NCBI RefSeq assembly: GCF_036350515.1
Contig: NZ_JAZDUE010000005.1
Location: 186,001-250,000 of the forward strand
DNA length: 64,000 nucleotides
DNA from: Gordonia prachuapensis
GTDB lineage: Bacteria; Actinomycetota; Actinomycetes; Mycobacteriales; Mycobacteriaceae
Direction: 5' to 3'
Shown: one piece after another, positions 45,565 to 54,746 of the stretch
Layout of the letters: each line of letters opens with the position of its first letter
Numbering within the stretch: the first letter of the stretch is position 1
Translations under genes and position numbers: made by a program
The notes under the pieces: generated by a model
Databases searched by the model: none
The model's input: only the letters and a program-made list of their open reading frames with translations
What the model was told of the DNA's origin: nothing

Positions 45565-46296
45565 ATGGCAGACAGCAACGAAGCTCAGCAGGTCTCCCGC
45601 TCGGTCCTCGTGACCGGTGGCAACCGCGGGATCGGCCTCGCGGTCGCTCGCCGTCTCGCGGCCGACGGACACAAGGTCGCGGTGACCCACCGCGGGTCCG
45701 GTGCGCCCGACGGCTTGTTCGGGGTGCAGTGCGACGTCACCGACAACGCCTCGGTGGAGCGTGCGTTCGACGAGGTGGCCGAGCACCAGGGGCCGGTCGA
45801 GGTCCTGGTCGCCAACGCCGGGATCACCGACAACATGCTCCTCATGCGGCTGTCGGAGGAGTCGTTCGAGAAGGTCGTCGACGCCAACCTCACGGGTGCG
45901 TTCCGTTGTGCGAAGCGGGCCACCAAGGGCATGCAGCGCGCCAAGTGGGGCCGGATGATCTTTCTGGGCTCGGTTGTCGCGACGTCGGGTATCCCCGGTC
46001 AGGCCAACTATGCGGCATCCAAGGCCGGCCTGATCGGCCTGGCCCGCTCGATCGCCCGTGAGGTCGGATCGCGCAACATCACCGCCAATGTCGTCGCGCC
46101 CGGCTTCATCGACACCGACATGACCGCCGCCATGGAGGACCGTTACATCGAGATGGCCAAGCAGGCCATCCCGCTGGGACGGACCGGAAAGCCCGAGGAC
46201 GTGGCGGCCGCCATCAGCTTCCTTGCCTCCGACGAGGGCGGCTACATCACCGGCGCGGTGCTGCCCGTCGACGGCGGCATGGGCATGGGCAACTGA
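45565..46296 (+). CDS. fabG1: MabA/FabG1, beta-ketoacyl-ACP reductase of FAS-II
   Basis: This 243-residue SDR has VLVTGGNRGIGLAVARR, VANAGIT, catalytic serine in FLGSVVATSG and YAASKAG. Together with inhA downstream this is the mycolic-acid FAS-II pair, reducing beta-ketoacyl-AcpM with NADPH. The ATG at 45565 gives the length of MabA; an upstream frame to 45508 lacks homology. InhA follows after 46 nt. Confidence 0.95.
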   Translation: MADSNEAQQVSRSVLVTGGNRGIGLAVARRLAADGHKVAVTHRGSGAPDGLFGVQCDVTDNASVERAFDEVAEHQGPVEVLVANAGITDNMLLMRLSEESFEKVVDANLTGAFRCAKRATKGMQRAKWGRMIFLGSVVATSGIPGQANYAASKAGLIGLARSIAREVGSRNITANVVAPGFIDTDMTAAMEDRYIEMAKQAIPLGRTGKPEDVAAAISFLASDEGGYITGAVLPVDGGMGMGN

Positions 46297-46342
46297 CGCC
46301 CGCCGACTCGCCGATCAGACCACCAGACACCAGGAGCGAACC

Positions 46343-47176
46343 GTGACAGGAATTCTCGACGGGAAGACCGTCCTCATCACCGGCATCATCACCGACGCGT
46401 CGATCGCGTTCCACGCCGCGGCGATGGCCCAGGAGCAGGGCGCGAAGGTGATCATCACCGGGATCCCCGAGCGTCTCCGCCTCATCGACCGCATTGCCAA
46501 GCGGCTTCCGCAGGAGGTGCCGCCGGCGATCGGACTCGACATCACCAGTGAAGACGACCTCGACGCGCTGGCCGGCAAGGTCGCCGAACTCGCCCCCGAA
46601 GGCGTCGACGGCGTCATGCACTCCATCGCATTCGCGCCGCGCACCCTGATGGGTCCCGACGCCAAGCCGTTCCTGGACGGACCCGGTCCAGATGCCGCGA
46701 AGGCCTTCGAGATCTCCGCCTGGAGCTACGCGTCCCTGGCACGCGCGGTCCTGCCCGTGATGAACGAGGGCGGGTCGATCGTGGGTATGGACTTCGATCC
46801 GCGCACCGCGCTGCCGTATTACAACTGGATGGGCGTGGCGAAGGCGGCGCTCGAATCGGTCAACCGGTATGTCGCCCGCGAAGTCGGCACCGCCAAGAAG
46901 ATTCGTTCCAATCTCGTTGCGGCAGGGCCGATCAAGACCCTGGCGGCGAAGGCGATCGCCGGAACCGCGACCGACGATGCCAAGCAGTTGAGCATGCTCA
47001 ACACCTATTGGGACGGAGCGTCGCCGATCGGATGGGACGTCGACGATCCGACCGTGGTCGCGAAGTCGGTGTGCGCGTTGCTCTCCGACTGGTTGCCGGC
47101 CACCACCGGTTCCATCGTCTACGTGGACGGCGGCGCCAGCCACAACACCTGGTTCCCCGAGAACTTCGCCGGATAG
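46343..47176 (+). CDS. inhA: InhA, enoyl-ACP reductase of FAS-II
   Basis: This 277-residue NADH-dependent reductase aligns with InhA: GIITDASIAFH, MHSIAFAP (Ser of the isoniazid-NAD site retained), VGMDFDPRTALPYYNWMGVAKAALESV with the active-site Phe, Tyr and Lys, and SDWLPATTGSIVYVDGG. It completes FAS-II elongation cycles for meromycolate. GTG 46343 follows CAGGAG. The stop shares one base with the ferrochelatase start. Confidence 0.96.
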   Translation: MTGILDGKTVLITGIITDASIAFHAAAMAQEQGAKVIITGIPERLRLIDRIAKRLPQEVPPAIGLDITSEDDLDALAGKVAELAPEGVDGVMHSIAFAPRTLMGPDAKPFLDGPGPDAAKAFEISAWSYASLARAVLPVMNEGGSIVGMDFDPRTALPYYNWMGVAKAALESVNRYVAREVGTAKKIRSNLVAAGPIKTLAAKAIAGTATDDAKQLSMLNTYWDGASPIGWDVDDPTVVAKSVCALLSDWLPATTGSIVYVDGGASHNTWFPENFAG

Positions 47177-48261
47177 TGGCCGACACCGCGGCTGGATTCG
47201 ACGCCGTCCTGTTCCTCAGCTTCGGGGGACCGGATGGACCCGAGGACGTGATGCCGTTCCTGGAGAACGTCACTCGTGGCCGTGGGGTACCCCGTGAACG
47301 GCTCGAAGCCGTGGCCGAACACTATCTGCATTTCGGCGGCGTCTCACCGATCAATCGACTCAACCTCGACATGATCGACGCGTTGCGGTCCGAACTGGAG
47401 GCGCGAGATCGCCGATTGCCGGTCTACTTCGGCAACCGCAACTGGCATCCGATGGTGGAGGACACCGTCGCGGAGATGTTCCGTGACGGCCATCGCCGCA
47501 TCCTGGTCTTCCCGACGTCGGCGTGGGCGGGCTACTCGGGCTGTCGCCAGTATCACGAGGACATCGCACGGGCGCTCGACGCGTTGGCGCGCTCCGAGCC
47601 GGCCAGTGTCACCGACGATCCGACCCTGTTGAGGAAGATCCCGCAGTACTGGGACGCCGACGCGATGATCGACGCCGGGGCCGACGCGATCACCCGGGCG
47701 GCGGGCGCGTTGCCGGCCGGCGACGTCCCGCCGCGGCTGGTGTTCACCGCCCACTCGGTTCCGTTGTCGGCCGACCGCGCCGCCGGACCGGCATCCGACG
47801 GCGGCGGTCTGTACTCCCGTCAGGTGTACGCCGCCGCCACTGCGGTCGCCGATCGAGTCGGCCACACCGACTTCGACCAGGTGTGGCAGTCGCGATCCGG
47901 GCCGCCGCAGGTGCCGTGGCTGGAGCCCGACATCTGCGATCACCTGGAAGAGCTTGCCGCCCAAGGGGTCCGCCAGGTGATCGTCTACCCGGTCGGGTTC
48001 ATCTCCGATCACCTCGAAGTGGTGTGGGACCTCGACAACGAGGCCGCCGACGTCGCCGCACGACTCGGGATCGACTACGTCCGCGCCGACACGGTGGGTA
48101 CCGACCCGCGCTTCATCCGGCTGATCGCCGACCTCATCGAGCGATACGCCGACGGCGGTGGCGACCTCGACGCGATGGGCTGCGCCGACAACGGGAAGAC
48201 GTGCTGGCCGGATTGCTGTGTGCCCGCGGTGCGGCCGGCGCGCGCGAGCGGCGCTTCGTAG
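47176..48261 (+). CDS. hemH: Coproporphyrin/protoporphyrin ferrochelatase
   Basis: This 361-residue ferrochelatase inserts Fe(II) into the porphyrin; in actinobacteria the physiological substrate is coproporphyrin III (CpfC). It has FLSFGGPDGPEDVMPFLENV, FTAHSVP with the active-site His, and VYPVGFISDHLEVVWDLD. Cysteines in YSGCRQY and the C-terminal TCWPDCC are positioned like the [2Fe-2S] ligands of actinobacterial enzymes. It starts at GTG 47176 inside the inhA stop, matching the Mtb order fabG1-inhA-hemZ. Confidence 0.94.
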   Translation: MADTAAGFDAVLFLSFGGPDGPEDVMPFLENVTRGRGVPRERLEAVAEHYLHFGGVSPINRLNLDMIDALRSELEARDRRLPVYFGNRNWHPMVEDTVAEMFRDGHRRILVFPTSAWAGYSGCRQYHEDIARALDALARSEPASVTDDPTLLRKIPQYWDADAMIDAGADAITRAAGALPAGDVPPRLVFTAHSVPLSADRAAGPASDGGGLYSRQVYAAATAVADRVGHTDFDQVWQSRSGPPQVPWLEPDICDHLEELAAQGVRQVIVYPVGFISDHLEVVWDLDNEAADVAARLGIDYVRADTVGTDPRFIRLIADLIERYADGGGDLDAMGCADNGKTCWPDCCVPAVRPARASGAS

Positions 48262-48296
48262 CCCGCCCGCCCGACGCCTCGCGCGCGTCGGTCCTG

Positions 48297-49100
48297 TCAG
48301 GGGCCGGTCGGCAGGTGTTCGCCGATCACCCGATTGACGGCGGCTGCGCGTGCGTTGCGGGCGAGGGTGGCGAGCCGACGTAGTCCGGCGTCACCGGTTT
48401 CGACGTGGCCGGCAGTGACACCGAAGGTCGGTACGTGCGCTCCGGCCATCGTGACGATGGCCTCCACCCTTGCCGCGGAGTCGATCACGCGCGTCGCGCG
48501 GGCATCGTCATGCGGGGGGAGATCGACCTGATGGCGGGCCGTGAGCGTCGCCAACGTCGCACGCAGTGCGGCCGGACGCACCCACAGGTCAGAGCCACCG
48601 AGTCCGCCGATGATCTCGGCCGTCTCCCGAATCGCTTCGCGGAGATCGTATTCCAGCTGCGCCAGGGATTCGGCCGTGGTCATCTCGACGGGCTGTTCGT
48701 AACGGTGGACGCCCCAATGGCAGACGTCGCCCACCAGGGTCGGGACCAGACCCACCGTCATGTTGCCGGCGTGGTCGTCGATCAGCAGGATCTCACCGGC
48801 GTCGAGCGCCGCGGCGGTCGCGGGGCCGGGCGGGAGTCCCTGCGGGTCGCCGGCGGTGGGCAGGCGCACCGCGAGCCGTCGACCGCGACGGACCAGCGCG
48901 AGCAGCCCGAGTCGGGAGTGCTCTGCGAGATCCGGCGGCAGCGCGTCCCCGTCGACCACGTGGCGGTCGGCGAAATCGCCGAGGGTGTCGGTGACGTCGT
49001 CGGGGCCGCAACGCCCGGCCGACCACGCCGCGGCCCACGCGCCGAGGGCACAGCCGGGCCACGCAGGTGGTCCCGGGGCGATGAGGTCGGTGCTGGTCAT
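48297..49100 (-). CDS. Conserved actinobacterial hypothetical (Rv1486c-like position)
   Basis: This 267-residue protein of unknown function occupies the place of Rv1486c beside the ferrochelatase. It starts MTSTDLIAPGPPAWPGC and is rich in Ala and Leu, without a signal peptide or clear membrane segment. I recognise no catalytic motif. Opposite orientation to both neighbours shows it has its own promoter, in the 90-nt gap at 49101-49190. Confidence 0.75.
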   Translation of the reverse strand: MTSTDLIAPGPPAWPGCALGAWAAAWSAGRCGPDDVTDTLGDFADRHVVDGDALPPDLAEHSRLGLLALVRRGRRLAVRLPTAGDPQGLPPGPATAAALDAGEILLIDDHAGNMTVGLVPTLVGDVCHWGVHRYEQPVEMTTAESLAQLEYDLREAIRETAEIIGGLGGSDLWVRPAALRATLATLTARHQVDLPPHDDARATRVIDSAARVEAIVTMAGAHVPTFGVTAGHVETGDAGLRRLATLARNARAAAVNRVIGEHLPTGP

Positions 49101-49190
49101 GGCCTCTCCACGATAGGCGAGTCGGGCAATCGCCGATCATCCGGCGTGGCGGTCACGGCTACGCGGCGATGCGTCCTACGGTGACTTCTC

Positions 49191-50021
49191 GTGAGCGCTG
49201 ACCGGTATGGACGTGACGTGCTGGCGAACCCTCGCCGAGCCAAGCCCCGAGCCCCCGAGATCGCTGCCGACCCAGATCTCGTGGTGGAAGACGCCGCCAC
49301 CGGTTTCTGCGGCGCGATCGTCGGCATCGAGAAGAGCTACTCCGGGGACCTCGTGCGCCTGGAGGACCGGCACGGCGCAACCCGCGTGTTCCTGATGCAT
49401 CCCGCCGGGTTCCTGATCGACGGGCGGCCGGTGACCCTCGTCCGCCCCCGATCGCGGGGTCCGCAGACACCGGCCACGACCGCATCCGGTTCGCGGACGG
49501 TCCGACCGGCCCGCGCGCGCACCGCTCGCGCCAGCCGCATCTTCGTCGAAGGTGTGCACGATGCGACGTTGCTGGAGCGCGTCTGGGGTGACGACCTCCG
49601 CGTCGAGGGCGTCGTCGTGGAGAGTCTCGACGGATTGGACAACCTCGCCGACGTCCTCGGGGTGTTCGGTCCCGCCGCGCATCGTCGGGCTGGTGTGTTG
49701 GTGGATCACCTGGTCGCGGGGTCGAAGGAGATGCGGCTGACCGGGGGCGTGGGGGAGCACGTACTGGTGTGCGGCCACCCGTTCATCGACGTCTGGGAGG
49801 CGGTCAAACCGGCCTCGGTCGGCATCCGTGCGTGGCCGAAGGTTCCCCGCGGCGTCGACTGGAAGACCGGGGTGTGCCGCGAGTTGCGCTGGGGCACACC
49901 GCAGGACGGATGGCGTCGAGTGCTCTCGTCGGTCCGGAGCTACGCCGACCTCGAGGTCGATCTGTTGCGCTCGGTGGAGGAACTCATCGATTTCGTCACC
50001 GCCGCCGACGGGGACCGCTGA
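49191..50021 (+). CDS. DUF3097 protein
   Basis: This 276-residue protein fits the actinobacterial DUF3097 family. An N-terminal small domain (GFCGAIVGIEKSYSGDLVRLEDRHG) is followed by a Toprim-like stretch RIFVEGVHDATLLERVWG...VVVESLDG and GVLVDHLVAGSKE. Toprim-like Glu and Asp residues are present, suggesting nucleic-acid binding or processing, but no activity is established. GTG 49191 is the start. Confidence 0.78.
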   Translation: MSADRYGRDVLANPRRAKPRAPEIAADPDLVVEDAATGFCGAIVGIEKSYSGDLVRLEDRHGATRVFLMHPAGFLIDGRPVTLVRPRSRGPQTPATTASGSRTVRPARARTARASRIFVEGVHDATLLERVWGDDLRVEGVVVESLDGLDNLADVLGVFGPAAHRRAGVLVDHLVAGSKEMRLTGGVGEHVLVCGHPFIDVWEAVKPASVGIRAWPKVPRGVDWKTGVCRELRWGTPQDGWRRVLSSVRSYADLEVDLLRSVEELIDFVTAADGDR

Positions 50022-50071
50022 CCCCGATTCGGACGAAACGTGCAAACCGTGACGTCTGGCACACTGGAGTC

Positions 50072-50500
50072 ATGACCGCTCTGTTGTGGCTCGCCGCCGC
50101 GATCGTCCTGGTCATCGCCGAGATGTTCGGCGGCGACCTGGTACTTCTCATGCTGGGCGGGGGAGCGCTGGCCGCGGCCGGCGTGGATTTCGCACTCGAG
50201 CCCCCGCTCTGGGTGGATGCGGTCGTGTTCGCGGTTGTCTCGGTGCTGTTGCTGGTCGTCGTCCGGCCGGTGGCCCGGCGCCACATGCTCAACCGCCCGC
50301 AACTGCTCACCAATACCGAAGCACTCGAGGGGAAGCATGCCGTCGTGACCGAACGTGTGGATTCGCACGACGGCCGGGTCAAGATCGGCGGCGACGTCTG
50401 GTCGGCCCGGACGATGGATCCGGGTGAGGTGATCGAAGCAGGCGCCGAGGTCACCGTCGTGCAGATCGACGGCGCCACCGCAGTCGTCTGGAAGGGGTGA
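50072..50500 (+). CDS. NfeD-family membrane protein
   Basis: This 142-residue NfeD protein has two or three N-terminal membrane helices (LLWLAAAIVLVIAEMFGGDLVLLMLGGGALAAAGV and VDAVVFAVVSVLLLVVVRPV) and a C-terminal OB-fold (about 85-142, GKHAVVTERV...VKIGGDVWSAR). NfeD proteins pair with SPFH proteins in membrane microdomains, and the next gene is one, overlapping as GTGA. It corresponds to Rv1487. Confidence 0.9.
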   Translation: MTALLWLAAAIVLVIAEMFGGDLVLLMLGGGALAAAGVDFALEPPLWVDAVVFAVVSVLLLVVVRPVARRHMLNRPQLLTNTEALEGKHAVVTERVDSHDGRVKIGGDVWSARTMDPGEVIEAGAEVTVVQIDGATAVVWKG

Positions 50501-51726
50501 CGGAGAACATGGAGTATGCCGGGTTGGTGGTACTGGCCCTGCTCGTCCTGCTCGTGGTCGTGGTGCTGGTCAAGTCCATCGCACTGATTCCGCAGGCCGA
50601 AGCAGCGGTCATCGAACGCCTCGGGCGCTATACGCGGACGGTGTCGGGACAGCTGACCTTGCTGCTTCCGTTCATCGACCGGATCCGCGCCCGCGTGGAC
50701 ATCCGTGAGCGGGTCGTGTCGTTCCCGCCGCAGCCGGTCATCACCGAGGACAACCTGACCCTGTCCATCGACACGGTGGTCTACTTCCAGGTGACAAACC
50801 CGAAGTCGGCGGTCTACGAGATCGATGACTACATCGCCGGTGTGGAACAACTGACGATCACGACGCTGCGCAACGTCGTCGGTGGGATGACCCTCGAGGA
50901 GACGCTGACCTCCCGCGACTCGATCAACGGGCAGCTCCGTGGTGTGCTCGACGAGGCCACCGGTCGCTGGGGTCTGCGCGTCGCGCGCGTGGAGCTCAAG
51001 AGCATCATGCCGCCTCCGTCGATCCAGGAATCGATGGAGAAGCAGATGAAGGCCGACCGGGAGAAGCGCGCGACGATCCTGTCGGCCGAGGGTCAGCGCG
51101 AGTCGGCCATCAAGACCGCCGAGGGCAACAAGCAAAGCCAGATCCTCGCCGCCGAGGGTGCGAAGCAGGCGGCGATCCTGGCGGCCGAGGCAGACCGGCA
51201 GTCGACCATCCTGCGGGCCCAGGGCGACCGGGGCGCGTCGTATCTGAGGGCTCAGGGTGAGGCCAAGGCCATCGAGAAGACGTTCGCCGCGGTCAAGGCC
51301 AGCAAGCCCACCCCGGAATTGCTTGCCTACCAGTATCTGCAGCAGCTGCCGGAGATGGCCAAGGGCGAGGGCAGCAAGGTCTGGGTCGTCCCGTCGGACT
51401 TCGGTTCGGCCCTGCAAGGTTTCGCGAAGTCGTTCGGCGTGCAGAGCGACGACGGGGTGTTCCGCTACGAACCGACCGACGATGAGCCGTCCGCGGTGGA
51501 CGAGTCCGAGACCGAGGACTGGTTCTCGTTGGCCTCCGACCCGAAGGTCGCCCAGGCGGTCGCCGAGGCCGAGAAGGTGGCCCGTCGTCCCGTCGATCCC
51601 GAGATCGCCACCCGCCGCACCCGCGAGTTGTCCTATGAACGCACTGCGGCGCCCGCCCCCGATGCGTCCGACGCAGGGTCCGCCGTTCCTCCGGCAGCGC
51701 CACCCGCCGACCAGCAAGGGACGTGA
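50497..51726 (+). CDS. SPFH/Band-7 (stomatin-like) membrane scaffold protein
   Basis: This 409-residue protein has one N-terminal helix (YAGLVVLALLVLLVVVVLV), an SPFH domain (about 25-190, with RLGRYTRTVSGQL and PFIDRIRARVDIRERVV), and an Ala/Glu-rich coiled coil with repeated ILAAEG/ILAAEA units (about 195-260). It ends in an acidic, Pro/Ala-rich tail. It corresponds to Rv1488 and should oligomerise with NfeD. GTG 50497 overlaps the nfeD stop; ATG 50509 is possible. Confidence 0.9.
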   Translation: MTENMEYAGLVVLALLVLLVVVVLVKSIALIPQAEAAVIERLGRYTRTVSGQLTLLLPFIDRIRARVDIRERVVSFPPQPVITEDNLTLSIDTVVYFQVTNPKSAVYEIDDYIAGVEQLTITTLRNVVGGMTLEETLTSRDSINGQLRGVLDEATGRWGLRVARVELKSIMPPPSIQESMEKQMKADREKRATILSAEGQRESAIKTAEGNKQSQILAAEGAKQAAILAAEADRQSTILRAQGDRGASYLRAQGEAKAIEKTFAAVKASKPTPELLAYQYLQQLPEMAKGEGSKVWVVPSDFGSALQGFAKSFGVQSDDGVFRYEPTDDEPSAVDESETEDWFSLASDPKVAQAVAEAEKVARRPVDPEIATRRTRELSYERTAAPAPDASDAGSAVPPAAPPADQQGT

Positions 51727-51821
51727 TCTGTCCTCGCCCCTGATCCGGGCCGGTGAGGTGATAGATCCCGTCGGAAGCAGCTGTGTCGGTGATGGCACGT
51801 CCGCCCTCAGGGTTTGTTAAG

Positions 51822-52013
51822 CTCCGTCACGCTGCGGTGAACGGGAACCCGGTGTGAGACCGGGGCGGCCCTCGCCACTGTGAACGGAGATGCGGCGTCC
51901 GAGAAGCCACTGCTCGAATCGGGGCGGGAAGGCGGACGCCGGTGGTCGAGCACCCTCGGTGATCGGCCGGCCGTGAGCCAGGAGACCGACCGTGGCATTC
52001 GATTCCGAATGCC
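51822..52013 (+). promoter_or_regulatory. Cobalamin (adenosylcobalamin-type) riboswitch
   Basis: The conserved blocks are in order: GGGAACCCGGTG then GAGACCGGGGCGGCCC and CGCCACTGT (51843-51881), GGGAAGGCGGACG (51925-51937), and the B12 box GAGCCAGGAGACC (51975-51987). A hairpin GGCATTCG/CGAATGCC (51994-52013) follows and may be the kissing-loop stem or expression platform. It lies 36 nt before cbiM, so cobalamin should shut off cobalt uptake. The remaining DNA from 51727 is untranslated and otherwise featureless. Confidence 0.93.
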
Positions 52014-52049
52014 CACGAGGGGTTGGGCGGAAAGGCACACGGTACTTCC

Positions 52050-52775
52050 ATGCACATAGCAGAGGGCTTTCTGCCCCCGGCGCACGCGGTGGCCTGGACC
52101 GTCGCAGCGGCGCCGTTCGTCGTCTACGGCGCCAGGCAGGTCGTCGTCACCGTCAGACAACACCCGTCCTCGGGTCCGCTGCTGGCCGCGGTCGGAGCGT
52201 TCTCGTTCGTCATGTCGGCCATCAAGCTGCCGTCGGTGACAGGGTCGAGTTCACACCCCACGGGCACCGGGCTCGGCACCGCGATATTCAGACCACCCGT
52301 CATGGCGTTCCTCGGTACGATAGTGCTGCTGTTCCAGGCACTGCTGCTGGCGCACGGTGGGCTCACCACTCTCGGCGCCAACGTGTTCTCGATGGCGATC
52401 GCCGGCCCGTGGGCGGGATTCGCCGTGTTCTACGCACTCCGCAGATCCGGGGTCGGAGTGCTCCCTGCGGTCTTCGCGCTGGCCTTCGTCGCTGATCTGG
52501 TCACCTACGTCGTGACGAGTTTCCAGCTGGCCCTCGCCTTCCCGGCGTCGGAAGGAGGTTTCTGGGAGAGCTTCGGCGAGTTCATGGGCGTCTTCGCGAT
52601 CACCCAGGTGCCGCTCGCCATCGTCGAGGGGCTCATCACGGTGGTGGTCGTCCGAGTGCTCATGCAGGTGGCCGCATCCGAGCTCCTGGGTCTCGGATTC
52701 CTCAAACGCACGGAGGTGCCAGACGGCGCCGGCGATGGTCAGGAGCAGACCGACCGTGAGGAGGCAGCCCGATGA
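52050..52775 (+). CDS. cbiM: CbiM, substrate-specificity component of cobalt ECF transporter
   Basis: This 241-residue membrane protein starts MHIAEGFLPP, whose N-terminal Met-His provides cobalt ligands in this family, and has SSSHPTGTGLG. About six or seven membrane helices follow. It captures Co(II) for the CbiMNQO importer. The start is fixed by the conserved MHI. ATGA overlap with cbiN; expression is under the B12 riboswitch. Confidence 0.95.
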   Translation: MHIAEGFLPPAHAVAWTVAAAPFVVYGARQVVVTVRQHPSSGPLLAAVGAFSFVMSAIKLPSVTGSSSHPTGTGLGTAIFRPPVMAFLGTIVLLFQALLLAHGGLTTLGANVFSMAIAGPWAGFAVFYALRRSGVGVLPAVFALAFVADLVTYVVTSFQLALAFPASEGGFWESFGEFMGVFAITQVPLAIVEGLITVVVVRVLMQVAASELLGLGFLKRTEVPDGAGDGQEQTDREEAAR

Positions 52776-53167
52776 CCGGAACCGACGCGAAACGCGGTTC
52801 GAGTAACCGTTCCGTACTGATAGTGATGCTCGGACTGCTGGCGATCGCGGTCGTGATCGCGGTCGGATCCCTGCTCTACGGATATGCGCAGGACGCCGAC
52901 GCGGAATTCGGTGGCGCCGATGGCCAGGCAGAGGAAGTGATCGTCGAGGTCGACCCGGAGTACGAGTCATGGTTCTCGCCTCTGGTCGGTGAGCTTCCCG
53001 GCGAGGTCGAGTCCGGCCTGTTCGCGCTCCAGGCAGGGATCGGCGGGATCGTGCTGGGTTTCGGAATCGGATGGTATGCGGGACGAAACAGAGGCCGCAG
53101 CGAAACCCCGGCGGTGAGCTCCGCGCCCGCGTCCTTGGCAGCCGATACGGATCGTCCCGGCGACTGA
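52772..53167 (+). CDS. cbiN: CbiN, cobalt transporter accessory subunit
   Basis: This 131-residue protein has two membrane helices (VLIVMLGLLAIAVVIAVGSLLYG and GLFALQAGIGGIVLGFGIGWYAG) flanking an extracytoplasmic loop with FGGADGQAEE and SWFSPL. It is the CbiN layout, longer than usual at both ends. CbiN helps CbiM load cobalt. It overlaps cbiM by 4 nt. Confidence 0.93.
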   Translation: MTGTDAKRGSSNRSVLIVMLGLLAIAVVIAVGSLLYGYAQDADAEFGGADGQAEEVIVEVDPEYESWFSPLVGELPGEVESGLFALQAGIGGIVLGFGIGWYAGRNRGRSETPAVSSAPASLAADTDRPGD

Positions 53168-53176
53168 CGGACAGCC

Positions 53177-53923
53177 GTGAATCCGCTCGACGTCAGCGCG
53201 GCCACCAACCGATGGTCGACGAGACCGGCCGTCGAGAAGCTGTGGCTGTTCGGCGGTCTGCTCCTGTGTGCGATGCTGCTGCCGCCACCGACGGCAGCAC
53301 CACTTGTGGTGGTTGCGACGCTGGTGGTGACGTTGACGTTGGCCCGGGTGAGGGCACGGCTCTTCTTCCTGGCGTTGCTGGGACCTGCGGTGTTCATCGT
53401 GCTCGGAGCGGTGCCGATCGCGGTGAGCCTGCGGGGCGGGTTGCACGTGGAACCCGGCGGGCTCGATCTCGCCGTCACCACGGGGCTGCGGGCGATTGCG
53501 GCTTCGGCGGCGACGATCGGATTGGCGGTCACCACGTCGGTGGCCGACCTTCTGGACCTGGCACGTCGCGCCGGGGTCCCCGCCGCCCTCTGCCACGTGG
53601 CCGATCTGACCTACAGGCTGATCGGCATACTGATTCGGTCGGTGGGTGCCGCGAGGGAGGCGTCCGGCCTGAGGTTGGGCCTGCGGAATCCGCGGGTGGC
53701 GATCTCGGTGGTGGGCACGCAGTTCGCTCTGGTCTTCGTTCGGGCGACCGACCGCGCGCACGCCATGTCGGAGGCGATGTCGCTGAGAGCCGAGCCCGGC
53801 ATGACGGCGGTTCTGACCGCCGACCGACCGGCGCGGCCGGCACGATTGCTGGCCACGACCGGAGTACTCCTGTCGATTGTCGGTATGTCATTGCTGCTTG
53901 CGAGGATGTGGCATGTGGGTTGA
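53177..53923 (+). CDS. cbiQ: CbiQ, ECF transporter transmembrane coupling protein
   Basis: This 248-residue EcfT-type protein starts MNPLDVSAATNRW and has five or so membrane helices in its first two thirds. The coupling helices follow, with ATDRAHAMSEAMSLRAE matching the family's A-R-G-type motif region that contacts the ATPase. GTG start at 53177. It overlaps cbiO by 11 nt. Confidence 0.92.
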   Translation: MNPLDVSAATNRWSTRPAVEKLWLFGGLLLCAMLLPPPTAAPLVVVATLVVTLTLARVRARLFFLALLGPAVFIVLGAVPIAVSLRGGLHVEPGGLDLAVTTGLRAIAASAATIGLAVTTSVADLLDLARRAGVPAALCHVADLTYRLIGILIRSVGAAREASGLRLGLRNPRVAISVVGTQFALVFVRATDRAHAMSEAMSLRAEPGMTAVLTADRPARPARLLATTGVLLSIVGMSLLLARMWHVG

Positions 53924-54710
53924 CGAACGGACCGCGGTCCTCTCCCTGGAGGGGGTCGGATTCCGCTTTCCGCGAGGCCGACAGGTCTTTGACCACGTCG
54001 ACCTGACGCTGGGCACCGGGCAGTGCATTGCATTGCTGGGTGCGAACGGGTCGGGCAAGACGACGCTGTTGCGGATGCTCGCGGGTCTCGCCACACCGAC
54101 ATCGGGCGCGGTACGGCTCGACGGCACCGCGGTCACCGGCTCGCGAGCGGACCGAAACCGCCGTCGGACCAGCGTGCAGATGGTCCTGCAGGAGCCGGAC
54201 GACCAGATCATCGGCGCCACGGTGCGCGCCGATGTCTCGTTCGGGCCCACCAATCTCGGACTCGATAGTGCCGAGGTGACGGTGCGCGTCGAGGAAGCGA
54301 TGACGGCGTTGGGGATCGCTGACCTCGCCGAACGCATCCCCCATCACCTGTCGTTCGGCCAACGCAAACGTGTGTCGATCGCGGGAGCGATCGCGATGCG
54401 TCCACGCATCCTGCTTCTCGACGAGGCGACCTCGGGGCTCGATCCGCAAGCGGTCGACGACCTGCTGGTCACGCTGGCCGGTCTGGTCGAATCCGGAACG
54501 ACGGTGGTTCTCGCCACACACGACGTGGATGTGGCGTGGTCCTGGGCGCGAGAGGTTCTCGTGATCGATGAGCGGCGGGTGCGTCGCGGTATCACCCATG
54601 AACTGCTGGTCGACACCGAGTTGATGGCAGCAGCACGACTCGGGGTGCCGTGGGGCGCACCGGTCTCGCGCGCACTCGGTCGACTCGTTCTCCGGCCCGA
54701 GGATGTGTGA
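53913..54710 (+). CDS. cbiO: CbiO, ATPase of the cobalt ECF transporter
   Basis: This 265-residue ABC ATPase has Walker A GANGSGKTT, Q-loop VLQEPDDQIIGATV typical of ECF ATPases, signature LSFGQRKR and Walker B ILLLDEATSGLD. It drives the CbiMNQO importer. ATG 53913 lies inside the end of cbiQ; an extension of 12 codons is possible but poorly supported. Confidence 0.94.
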   Translation: MWVDERTAVLSLEGVGFRFPRGRQVFDHVDLTLGTGQCIALLGANGSGKTTLLRMLAGLATPTSGAVRLDGTAVTGSRADRNRRRTSVQMVLQEPDDQIIGATVRADVSFGPTNLGLDSAEVTVRVEEAMTALGIADLAERIPHHLSFGQRKRVSIAGAIAMRPRILLLDEATSGLDPQAVDDLLVTLAGLVESGTTVVLATHDVDVAWSWAREVLVIDERRVRRGITHELLVDTELMAAARLGVPWGAPVSRALGRLVLRPEDV

Positions 54711-54746
54711 GGCACAGCATTTCTGAAGCGGCTGATCGGGCGACGT